From assembly GCA_017961965.1 (NCBI GenBank), contig JAGCWG010000044.1, positions 1-5,009 of the forward strand: a stretch of 5,009 bases of DNA, written 5' to 3'. This DNA is from Bacteroidaceae bacterium. Lineage in GTDB: Bacteria; Bacteroidota; Bacteroidia; Bacteroidales; Bacteroidaceae. This document shows positions 1-5,009 of the stretch, piece after piece. Position 1 is the first letter of the stretch; every line of letters starts with the position of its first letter. The notes below the pieces were generated by a model. That model had not been told where the DNA came from. It searched no databases and was given only the letters and a program-made list of their open reading frames with translations. The position numbers and the translations under genes are program-made.

Positions 1-15
1 AAAAGCCAGAATCCC

Positions 16-35
16 GAAATCCGTGTAGGGATTTC
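16..35 (-). terminator. Possible hairpin downstream of the M23 peptidase gene
   Basis: GAAATCC (16-22) and GGATTTC (29-35) are perfect reverse complements around a 6-base loop, and the hairpin starts one base after the TAG stop of the peptidase gene. On the minus strand the first T-run (TTTT at 4-1) comes only at the window edge, 12 bases past the stem, so this is a weak candidate for an intrinsic terminator and may only stabilise the 3' end. Confidence 0.3.
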
Positions 36-36
36 C

Positions 37-1158
37 CTATTTCACTCTCATTACACTTCCGTTTTTCTTGAACTGCAACACACAATTATGCAGACAATGG
101 TTCACATGGTCAAAGATAAATGCAGGGTCAAAGGCACGACCTGCTATGCGGGTTTCAAAATGCAGATGCTCGGTAGTGGCACGTCCAGTACGGCCTGTAG
201 TGCCTATCACATCGCCAGCCTTCACCTTGTCACCAACATTCACATAGTTCTTATTGTTGTGAGAATAGCGTGTCTCAAGTCCGTTAGGATGACGAACTGT
301 GATACATTTGCCATAGCCAGCGAACACTCCTGACTGCACTACAAGACCGTCAAACACGGCATAAACCTCCTTGTTAGGGGCATTCTTTATATCCACACCA
401 GAATGACGCCTTCTGCCACCGTAACCGCTGATAACGTGAGAATCATCGAGAGGATAGCGCCAGGATTTGATAGCTGAAAGGTCAAGACGATATACAGACT
501 TGTCGCCGAAAGGGTCGTTGGTGTCCATACTCATTCCCTCAGGTTCCTTCTTCTTACGCTCCTTACGGGCAGTAGTCACATTAACCCCCTTACCAGCCTT
601 GGTAAATGTAGCCACCTGACGATGAAGTGCATGTGCATCCACGTCGAGAATGATTTCCGGATTAATCTTGCAACCGTTAACCATTATGCCGAACAACAGG
701 CTTCCACGACCGCCTTCTACACCTATAATAGCGATGGTCTGGCCAGCCTTGACACGCTGTCCTACCTTTACAAGGTTCTGCGCATTACGCCCGTAAACAG
801 TCTCAAGACCGTTGTCATGGCGAACGACCACCACATTACCCATATCATGAATATGGCGCGACAGTCTAACTACGCCACCGAACATAGCCTTCACAGCATC
901 ACCTTTGGCCGACTCAATAGCTATATTAGAAGAGGTCACATCAGTTATCTTTCCCACAGGAAGAGGGAAAGAATATTCATCCTTTGCCAACTGTGAGAAA
1001 TCCACCATGAAGGCATTGGAATGAGAGAAAAGTCCAGGAGTCTCAACACTAATCTGATGCTGTTCCACATTAGTGAAATCATCCACAGCAAAGCTTGTCA
1101 GACATATTATCGAGATACATACGAATATAGCTGTTTGAAATTTTCGATTCAGGCTCAT
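37..1158 (-). CDS. Exported M23/LytM-family peptidase with a degenerate and an intact LytM domain
   Basis: This 373-residue protein is probably a zinc endopeptidase that cuts peptidoglycan cross-links in the periplasm. Residues 1-24 form a signal peptide (positive MSLNRK, then a hydrophobic stretch ending TSFA). Residues about 64-172 and 236-350 are two related LytM units. The second has the full metal and catalytic set: HSGVD (H252, D256), RYSH (H300) and HLHFE (H331, H333). At the matching places the first unit has S76, A80, G123 and SLLFG (153-157), so it should not bind zinc and may be structural or regulatory. A basic linker (RKERKKKEPEG, about 198-208) lies between them. I chose ATG at 1158 because it begins the signal peptide; an upstream in-frame TTG at 1194 is part of the promoter. 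The stop is TAG at 37-39. The gene diverges from the isomerase operon. The family call is firm; hydrolase activity and target bond are inferred. Confidence 0.93.
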   Translation of the reverse strand: MSLNRKFQTAIFVCISIICLTSFAVDDFTNVEQHQISVETPGLFSHSNAFMVDFSQLAKDEYSFPLPVGKITDVTSSNIAIESAKGDAVKAMFGGVVRLSRHIHDMGNVVVVRHDNGLETVYGRNAQNLVKVGQRVKAGQTIAIIGVEGGRGSLLFGIMVNGCKINPEIILDVDAHALHRQVATFTKAGKGVNVTTARKERKKKEPEGMSMDTNDPFGDKSVYRLDLSAIKSWRYPLDDSHVISGYGGRRRHSGVDIKNAPNKEVYAVFDGLVVQSGVFAGYGKCITVRHPNGLETRYSHNNKNYVNVGDKVKAGDVIGTTGRTGRATTEHLHFETRIAGRAFDPAFIFDHVNHCLHNCVLQFKKNGSVMRVK

Positions 1159-1163
1159 GACTG

Positions 1164-1194
1164 CAAAGGTACGAAAAAAATGCCGTAAAAACAA
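1164..1194 (-). promoter_or_regulatory. Bacteroidota-type promoter of the M23 peptidase gene
   Basis: Read on the minus strand, TTG (1194-1192) is followed after exactly 20 bases by TACCTTTG (1171-1164). This fits the -33/-7 pattern of the Bacteroidota primary sigma factor (TTTG, 19-21 bases, TAnnTTTG). The -7 box ends only five bases before the ATG at 1158, so transcription should begin at or within a few bases of the start codon, giving an essentially leaderless mRNA. The motif match is seen directly; the start of transcription is inferred. Confidence 0.82.
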
Positions 1195-1240
1195 GGCTAT
1201 TATAGAAGATTAACGATATTCATCATAAATTAGTGAAGAC

Positions 1241-1260
1241 AAAAATTATCAAAAATCATC
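1241..1260. repeat. Imperfect 10-base tandem repeat in the intergenic region
   Basis: Two adjacent copies, AAAAATTATC and AAAAATCATC, differ at one position, and a third partial copy (AAATTC) follows. The repeat has A-tracts spaced 10 bases apart, close to one helical turn, which could bend the DNA between the two promoters or form a protein-binding site. It could equally be chance in AT-rich sequence. Confidence 0.35.
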
Positions 1261-1376
1261 AAATTCACGTTAATTGCCACAGATAGCACATTGATATCAC
1301 ACAGTACTTTTGAGAGTTGGAAATACATGATTATTTGTCAGTTTAGGGAAGTTTACCAGATATAAGGCTGTGAATA

Positions 1377-1408
1377 TTTGGTCATTCCGATAATTCTTTG
1401 TACCTTTG
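1377..1408 (+). promoter_or_regulatory. Bacteroidota-type promoter of the isomerase operon
   Basis: TTTG (1377-1380) is followed after exactly 20 bases by TACCTTTG (1401-1408), a near-perfect match to the Bacteroidota -33/-7 consensus. Transcription should start at about 1412-1416. This makes the ATG at 1412 an unlikely translation start and leaves a leader of roughly 40-45 bases before the ATG at 1457. No other good promoter was seen before the two downstream plus-strand genes, so this one probably drives all three. Confidence 0.85.
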
Positions 1409-1422
1409 CACATGATAAATAC

Positions 1423-1443
1423 AACCAGCAATATAAGCTGGTT
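1423..1443 (+). repeat. Perfect inverted repeat (stem-loop) in the isomerase 5' leader
   Basis: AACCAGC (1423-1429) and GCTGGTT (1437-1443) are perfect reverse complements around a 7-base AT-rich loop (AATATAA). The element begins about 10 bases after the predicted transcription start and ends 13 bases before the chosen start codon. In RNA it would form a 7-bp hairpin that could stabilise the message or affect ribosome access; in DNA it could be an operator. No U-run follows, so it is not a simple terminator. Confidence 0.6.
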
Positions 1444-1455
1444 CACATCATGTGA
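1443..1455. promoter_or_regulatory. 13-base palindrome just upstream of the isomerase start codon
   Basis: TCACAT-C-ATGTGA is a perfect 6+6 inverted repeat around a single central base and ends one base before the ATG at 1457. As RNA it could form a short stem (TCAC/GTGA with a 5-base loop) stacked next to the preceding hairpin; as DNA it has the shape of a dimeric regulator site. It also contains ATG directly followed by TGA (1450-1455). The palindrome is seen directly; any regulatory role is inferred. Confidence 0.4.
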
Positions 1456-1456
1456 T

Positions 1457-2407
1457 ATGGAAATAAAGGACTTTGCTATAAAATGCTTCCGAGATGAGGC
1501 ACAAGCCATACTGAACCTCATTCCATTGCTCGACGACAATTTTCAGAAAGCAGTGGAAATGATATATAGATGTAAGGGAAAGCTCATCGTTACAGGTGTT
1601 GGCAAGAGCGGTCATGTGGGAGAGAAGATAGCCTCCACCCTCGCCTCTCTTGGCACTCCTTCCTTCTTTCTGAATCCGCTCGATGCCTATCATGGCGACC
1701 TCGGAATGATAGACGCAAAAGATGTGGTGATGGCTATTTCCTATTCGGGCTTCACCGACGAGCTACTTCGCTTCATTCCGTTACTCATTGAGCGTAAGGT
1801 GCCTATCATAGGTGTTACGGGAAATCCCGACTCGCTTCTTGCACAATACTCTATCTGCCACCTAAACATAGCCGTTGACCATGAGGCAGACCCTCTGAAC
1901 CTTGCTCCTACCTCTTCAACCACCACGACAATGGTTATGGGTGATGCTTTGGCCTGTGCCTTGGTACACATGCGTAACTTCAAGCCTAACGACTTTGCAC
2001 AGTTCCATCCAGGCGGTTCACTTGGCAAACGACTTCTCACCACGGCAGAGGATGTGATGTTCAAGGAAAACCTTCCTGTCGTCCCAGCCGATATGCGACT
2101 TGGAGAGGCTATCATAGAGGTAAGCCGAGGAAAGCTCGGTATGGGCGTATCGCTTGATGAGGAAGGACGTATCATCGGCCTTATAACCGATGGTGACCTG
2201 AGACGCGCCACAGAGCGTTGGCAAGAGCAGTTCTTCAACCACAAGGTCAGTGACATCATGACCACCTCACCGAAGATAGTACTGCCAACGACAAAGATTA
2301 CCGCCATTCAGGCAGTAATGCAGAAATACAAGGTGCACAGCGTGCTTGTGGCTGATAAGCAGAAGCATTTGCTCGGCATTGTGGACCACTATGGATGTAT
2401 GCTTTAA
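1457..2407 (+). CDS. kdsD: KpsF/GutQ/KdsD-type D-arabinose-5-phosphate isomerase (SIS + 2 CBS)
   Basis: This 316-residue protein should interconvert D-ribulose 5-phosphate and D-arabinose 5-phosphate, the entry to KDO or other arabinose-5-phosphate-derived sugars. An N-terminal SIS domain (about 25-190) carries GVGKSGHVG, YHGDLGM, LAPTSSTTTTMVMGDALA and HPGGSLG. By my alignment with E. coli KdsD, the residues implicated in catalysis there are all kept: K50, H79, E102, E143 and H184. Two CBS repeats follow (about 197-252 and 262-314, with LITDGDLRR in the first), and the protein ends almost at once after the second. The usual SNSGES loop reads SYSGFT (95-100). I chose ATG at 1457 because alignment with KdsD begins there and the promoter and leader repeats lie upstream; ATG at 1412 would add 15 residues but sits on the predicted transcription start. 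First gene of a likely operon, 41 bases before the cytidylyltransferase. The family is secure; a capsule/glycan KpsF-like role rather than housekeeping KDO synthesis is suggested by context only. Confidence 0.88.
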   Translation: MEIKDFAIKCFRDEAQAILNLIPLLDDNFQKAVEMIYRCKGKLIVTGVGKSGHVGEKIASTLASLGTPSFFLNPLDAYHGDLGMIDAKDVVMAISYSGFTDELLRFIPLLIERKVPIIGVTGNPDSLLAQYSICHLNIAVDHEADPLNLAPTSSTTTTMVMGDALACALVHMRNFKPNDFAQFHPGGSLGKRLLTTAEDVMFKENLPVVPADMRLGEAIIEVSRGKLGMGVSLDEEGRIIGLITDGDLRRATERWQEQFFNHKVSDIMTTSPKIVLPTTKITAIQAVMQKYKVHSVLVADKQKHLLGIVDHYGCML

Positions 2408-2448
2408 TTCAGATAACCATTATATAGAGTTTTTGTGAACACCCAGAT

Positions 2449-3171
2449 ATGAACATAGCAATAATCATAGCAGGCGGTTCAGGCAACCGCATGGGACAGG
2501 ATATTCCCAAGCAGTTTATCAACGTTCATGACAAGCCAATACTTATCTATACCCTCGAAAGTTTTCAGCATCACGAGGATATAGATGCTATAGGGGTTGT
2601 CTGCATAGAAGGCTGGGAGAATATGGTTCAGGCATACGCAAACCAGTTCAACATCACCAAACTGCAATGGATAGTAAAGGGAGGCAGTTCGGCACAGGAA
2701 TCAATACGCAACGGAGTCTATGCCCTTGAAGGGACATGTAGTGACGATGATATCATAATTGTACACGATGGCATTCGTCCTCTTGTAGAGCCTACAGTAC
2801 TCACAGATGTGATAGCCAAAGCAAAGGAATACGGAAATGCCGTAACCTCAATGCCTTACAACGAGCAGATATTCATGGTGAGCGAGGATGACGAAACAAC
2901 AACCACGCAATATATTCCACGAGAACAGCTCCGACGTGTCAGTACGCCTCAGGCCTACCGCTTTGACTTACTTGACAGCAAGTATCACGAAGCATACGAG
3001 AAAGGCATAGGCATTCATGGCTCTAACTATGCCAACACAATGATGGTGCAACTCGGTGTAAGACTGCATTTTGCCCTGGGTTCGGACAAGAACATAAAAC
3101 TCACGACCAAAGACGACCTTGAACTGTTCAAGGGGTACCTGTCACGCGACAAGGGTACATGGCTCAAATAA
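2449..3171 (+). CDS. IspD/TarI-like cytidylyltransferase, probably for a pentitol or sugar phosphate
   Basis: A 240-residue single-domain nucleotidyltransferase that should use CTP to activate a polyol or sugar phosphate, releasing pyrophosphate and giving a CDP-linked product. The N-terminal CTP loop is AGGSGNRMGQDIPKQF (8-23), followed by DKPILIYTLESF, which resembles TarI more than MEP-pathway IspD. GGSSAQESI (78-86), VHDGIRP (105-111), TPQAYRF (166-172) and KNIKLTTKDDLELF (214-227) complete the fold. Two points are odd: HDGIRP replaces the usual HDA(A/V)RP, and the segment that normally reads TD(E/D)A is GIHGSNYAN (188-196), without the acidic residue. This suggests a substrate other than methylerythritol 4-phosphate or ribitol 5-phosphate, or an altered active site. 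It lies 41 bases after the isomerase and 4 bases before the SDR gene, so it is probably cotranscribed and coupled to both. It may be labelled ispD by automatic annotation, but I would not rely on that. Confidence 0.85.
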   Translation: MNIAIIIAGGSGNRMGQDIPKQFINVHDKPILIYTLESFQHHEDIDAIGVVCIEGWENMVQAYANQFNITKLQWIVKGGSSAQESIRNGVYALEGTCSDDDIIIVHDGIRPLVEPTVLTDVIAKAKEYGNAVTSMPYNEQIFMVSEDDETTTTQYIPREQLRRVSTPQAYRFDLLDSKYHEAYEKGIGIHGSNYANTMMVQLGVRLHFALGSDKNIKLTTKDDLELFKGYLSRDKGTWLK

Positions 3172-3175
3172 GAAT

Positions 3176-4198
3176 ATGAACAAGGAGAACGCATTATATC
3201 AGCAAGACCTCAGAAACATTGTCTCCATGCCAGGCATTGAGACTCTGCACGGCAAGACTATACTCATAACAGGTGCCACGGGAATGGTTGGCACTCACCT
3301 TATAGATGCCCTTATGCTGTTAGGGGATGTGAAGGTCTATGCAGTTGGCAGAGACAAGAACAGGGCTATGGACAGGCTCGGTTCTTACTACGACTCACCC
3401 CTATTCACATTCGTAGAGCAGGATGTTTGCAATAAGTTTCCTTCAGACATTAAGCCTGATATCATAATACCTCTTGCAAGCAACACTCATCCACTGGCAT
3501 ACTCGCAGTACCCTGTAGAAACCATGCTTATCAACATCAAGGGAGCAGAACATGCACTTAATCTCGCAGTAGAGACAGGTGCGACTGTACTCTACCCATC
3601 TACTGTTGAGGTGTATGGCAATGCCATTGGCGAAGATACTTTTTCAGAAGACTATACAGGAAAGCTAAACCTGTCAACGCCACGTTCGTGCTACACAGAG
3701 TCAAAGCGCTCGGCAGAAGCAATGTGCCAATCGTTCATAGCAGAGAAAGGAGCAAAGGTAAAGATAGTGCGTCTCAGTCGCCTGTTTGGCCCTACAATGC
3801 TAATGACTGACAGTAAAGCTTCGTCTCAGTTTATAAAGAAAGCCCTCGCTCACAAGGACATAATCCTAAAGAGCGAAGGTAATCAGTTGTTCTCATATAC
3901 GTACATTACAGATGCAGTACGTGCCATGCTCCATGTCCTTATATACGGAGAAGTAGGCACGGCATACAATATAAGTTGCGAGTCATGCGATGTAAGACTG
4001 AAAGAGTTTGCAGGGCTTTGTGCACAATATAATGGTAAGGACGTTATCTTTGAGCTACCATCAGAAACAGAGCAAAAGGGTTTTAGCGTAGCTCAGAAAG
4101 CCGTACTCGACAACTCACGCCTACGCTCTATTGGCTGGACTCCTCTATACAATATGAAGGATGCCCTATGGCGAACATTAGACATTATTGCATCTTAA
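3176..4198 (+). CDS. Extended SDR, NAD-dependent epimerase/dehydratase family
   Basis: A 340-residue cytoplasmic Rossmann-fold enzyme. The dinucleotide-binding loop is TGATGMVG (32-39), with a strand before it (KTILI). Other marks of the extended SDR class are PLASNTHP (99-106), PSTVEVYG (141-148, likely catalytic S142/T143), the YxxxK pair Y173/K177 in SCYTESK, and RLSRLFGP (199-206). Residues about 207-320 form the substrate-binding part, including YTYITDAVRAM (241-251). Family members act on nucleotide sugars (4,6-dehydratases, 4-epimerases, UDP-glucuronate decarboxylases). The closest feel is the decarboxylase/dehydratase group, but the substrate cannot be assigned. Next to the cytidylyltransferase, a CDP-linked sugar or a pentulose phosphate is plausible; Bcs1 of Haemophilus influenzae type b joins an IspD-like and an SDR domain. 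ATG at 3176, four bases after the previous stop, fits translational coupling; a longer open frame to 3119 only overlaps the preceding gene. Its end overlaps the convergent LicD gene by 14 bases. Confidence 0.87.
   Translation: MNKENALYQQDLRNIVSMPGIETLHGKTILITGATGMVGTHLIDALMLLGDVKVYAVGRDKNRAMDRLGSYYDSPLFTFVEQDVCNKFPSDIKPDIIIPLASNTHPLAYSQYPVETMLINIKGAEHALNLAVETGATVLYPSTVEVYGNAIGEDTFSEDYTGKLNLSTPRSCYTESKRSAEAMCQSFIAEKGAKVKIVRLSRLFGPTMLMTDSKASSQFIKKALAHKDIILKSEGNQLFSYTYITDAVRAMLHVLIYGEVGTAYNISCESCDVRLKEFAGLCAQYNGKDVIFELPSETEQKGFSVAQKAVLDNSRLRSIGWTPLYNMKDALWRTLDIIAS
4185..4198. other. Tail-to-tail overlap of the SDR and LicD genes
   Basis: The plus-strand stop TAA (4196-4198) and the minus-strand stop TAA (4187-4185) enclose a shared 14-base stretch that codes on both strands. 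No intergenic terminator can therefore separate the two convergent transcripts, and each must run into the other's 3' end or stop inside it. Confidence 0.9.
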
Positions 4199-5009
4199 CC
4201 TCAACACGAGCCTTGAGATTATAGAATGCTTTTAGATGATGAGGAACACGCTTGTCTTCTGGAGGCATTTGCATATAGTCGCCATATACTCCACGCAGAT
4301 AACTGTCATAATCGGGCATCATATCAATAGTGATGTCGTCAAACGGCATATTCTTCGTCTCACCTTTCAGTATATCCGCACTAAAGACCTCACGAATGCC
4401 ATACGCACCTCCATAGTTTATAAGACTATGAGTGCTTCCATACGGATATTTCCTGCATATCCCATCAATTCTATTAAGCAGGAATCTTCTCATCTTCTTG
4501 CGGAAGAAGAATCCCAACATCTTGACTACGAATCGTCCCCACTCATGCGGAGTAAGAAGAAGAGACATGTATTCGACAAAAGAATTATGTGTAGAGACCG
4601 CTTCAAACCTGTTTCTGTATTTCCTACATTTCTCCACAAGCATTTTCATTTCCTCTGGGTTATCACTCGTAGAATCAAGGGCGAAGACATCTATATACAC
4701 TCCAATAACGCATGGAGTGTCCCATCGCTCCACCAAAGTGGTATTCTTGTTACAGAACTTTACGAACGACAGATTATATCCTTCATGTGTTTCAGCAGAA
4801 ACAAGTTCATAGCCCCCAAGATTCTCAGTCCTGCAGATTTCAACAAACCTGTCATAATCAGGCCTTGGCATTGCCACGTCAATGTCATCATCCCAAGGAA
4901 TAATACCTTTATGACGCACAGCACCAATAGCAGTACCACCAACTGCGTAATAGGTAAGTCCATGCCTATGGCATAAATCATGGAACTCCCGAAGCACATC
5001 AGTAATGAT
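4185..5009 (-). CDS. LicD-family phosphotransferase, N-terminus cut by the window edge
   Basis: 274 residues are visible and the frame stays open to the window edge, so the start lies outside; a GTG at 4997 (the L-R-E-F-H segment follows it) is not a credible start because the conserved family region has already begun. LicD proteins transfer phosphocholine or polyol phosphates from CDP donors to glycans; fukutin and FKRP, which transfer ribitol 5-phosphate, belong to the same family. Visible motifs, counted from the first visible codon: YAVGGTAIGAVRHKG (21-35), the hallmark IPWDDDIDVAMPR (37-49), GVYIDVFALD (103-112), and the C-terminal block DYDSYLRGVYGDYM with PPEDKR (about 233-254). A hydrophobic/basic patch lies around 160-175 (VVKMLGFFFRKKMRR), which may lie against the membrane. 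The family is certain; the donor and acceptor are unknown. The neighbouring cytidylyltransferase makes a CDP-polyol or CDP-sugar donor an attractive guess. Confidence 0.9.
   Translation of the reverse strand: MITDVLREFHDLCHRHGLTYYAVGGTAIGAVRHKGIIPWDDDIDVAMPRPDYDRFVEICRTENLGGYELVSAETHEGYNLSFVKFCNKNTTLVERWDTPCVIGVYIDVFALDSTSDNPEEMKMLVEKCRKYRNRFEAVSTHNSFVEYMSLLLTPHEWGRFVVKMLGFFFRKKMRRFLLNRIDGICRKYPYGSTHSLINYGGAYGIREVFSADILKGETKNMPFDDITIDMMPDYDSYLRGVYGDYMQMPPEDKRVPHHLKAFYNLKARVEVKMQ

Larger units (their letters stand above)
1159..1456. other. Divergent intergenic region with two promoters and no gene
   Basis: About 300 AT-rich bases separate the starts of the peptidase and isomerase genes. They hold the leftward promoter (1164-1194), an imperfect 10-base tandem repeat (1241-1260), a small palindrome TGATATCA (1292-1299), the rightward promoter (1377-1408) and a leader with two inverted repeats (1423-1455). 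I see no convincing coding region, tRNA or riboswitch. A minus-strand open frame across 1297-1539 runs through the rightward promoter and into the isomerase gene, and has no protein-like features. Confidence 0.75.

Noticed and set aside
622..996. Plus-strand open frame opposite the M23 gene
   Set aside because: It is the antisense of a LytM coding region with no protein-like features or promoter.
1305..1312. TACTTTTG, a possible extra -7 box on the plus strand
   Set aside because: It matches TAnnTTTG, but no TTG or TTTG lies 19-21 bases upstream; the nearest TTG is 28 bases away.
1297..1539. Minus-strand open frame of 80 codons across the intergenic region
   Set aside because: It crosses the rightward promoter and the first part of the isomerase gene, has no recognisable domain, and no promoter for it was seen.
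1741..2307. Long minus-strand open frame opposite the isomerase gene
   Set aside because: It lies fully inside the well-conserved SIS/CBS coding sequence, and its translation is serine/arginine-rich without family resemblance; it is a shadow of the real gene.
2449..3171. Housekeeping MEP-pathway ispD
   Set aside because: The N-terminal part is closer to TarI, the TD(E/D)A motif is missing, HDA(A/V)RP is altered, and the neighbours are glycan genes rather than isoprenoid genes. Not fully excluded without a genome search.
2449..3171. KdsB (CMP-KDO synthetase), suggested by the neighbouring isomerase
   Set aside because: The CTP loop AGGSGNRMG...PKQF and the TPQ and NIK motifs belong to the IspD/TarI family, not to KdsB.
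4236..4976. Long plus-strand open frame opposite the LicD gene
   Set aside because: The minus strand carries clear LicD motifs over the same stretch, and the plus translation shows no domain.
1..5009. CRISPR arrays, tRNA or rRNA genes, insertion sequences, attachment sites
   Set aside because: No regularly spaced repeats, cloverleaf-like segments, transposase motifs or terminal inverted repeats were seen.

Overview
The window looks like a chromosomal piece of a Bacteroidota genome, most likely Bacteroidales and possibly Prevotellaceae. The strongest clue is two divergent promoters of the Bacteroidota type (TTG or TTTG, 20 bases, then TAccTTTG). Start codons also lack clear Shine-Dalgarno sequences, and base composition is moderate. 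The genus is a guess.

Layout. From 37 to 1158 on the minus strand lies an exported M23 (LytM) peptidase with two LytM units, the first dead and the second intact. A divergent intergenic region of about 300 bases follows (1159-1456), holding one promoter for each direction and, on the rightward side, a leader with two adjacent inverted repeats. Then come three plus-strand genes in a probable operon: a KpsF/GutQ/KdsD-type arabinose-5-phosphate isomerase (1457-2407), an IspD/TarI-like cytidylyltransferase (2449-3171) and an extended SDR of the NAD-dependent epimerase/dehydratase type (3176-4198). A minus-strand LicD-family phosphotransferase gene (4185-5009) converges on them, overlaps the SDR by 14 bases at the 3' ends, and runs off the right edge without its N-terminus.

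How the genes may work together. A pentose-phosphate isomerase, a CTP-dependent sugar/polyol-phosphate cytidylyltransferase, an NAD(P)-dependent SDR and a LicD transferase form a plausible set for making a CDP-activated pentitol or modified sugar and placing its phosphate on a surface glycan. The logic resembles CDP-ribitol routes (TarI/TarJ, Bcs1) and the human ISPD plus fukutin/FKRP pathway. The exact substrate cannot be read from the sequence. The cytidylyltransferase lacks the usual TD(E/D)A motif and the isomerase has an altered SGES motif, so a non-standard substrate is possible. The M23 peptidase is probably an independent cell-wall gene.
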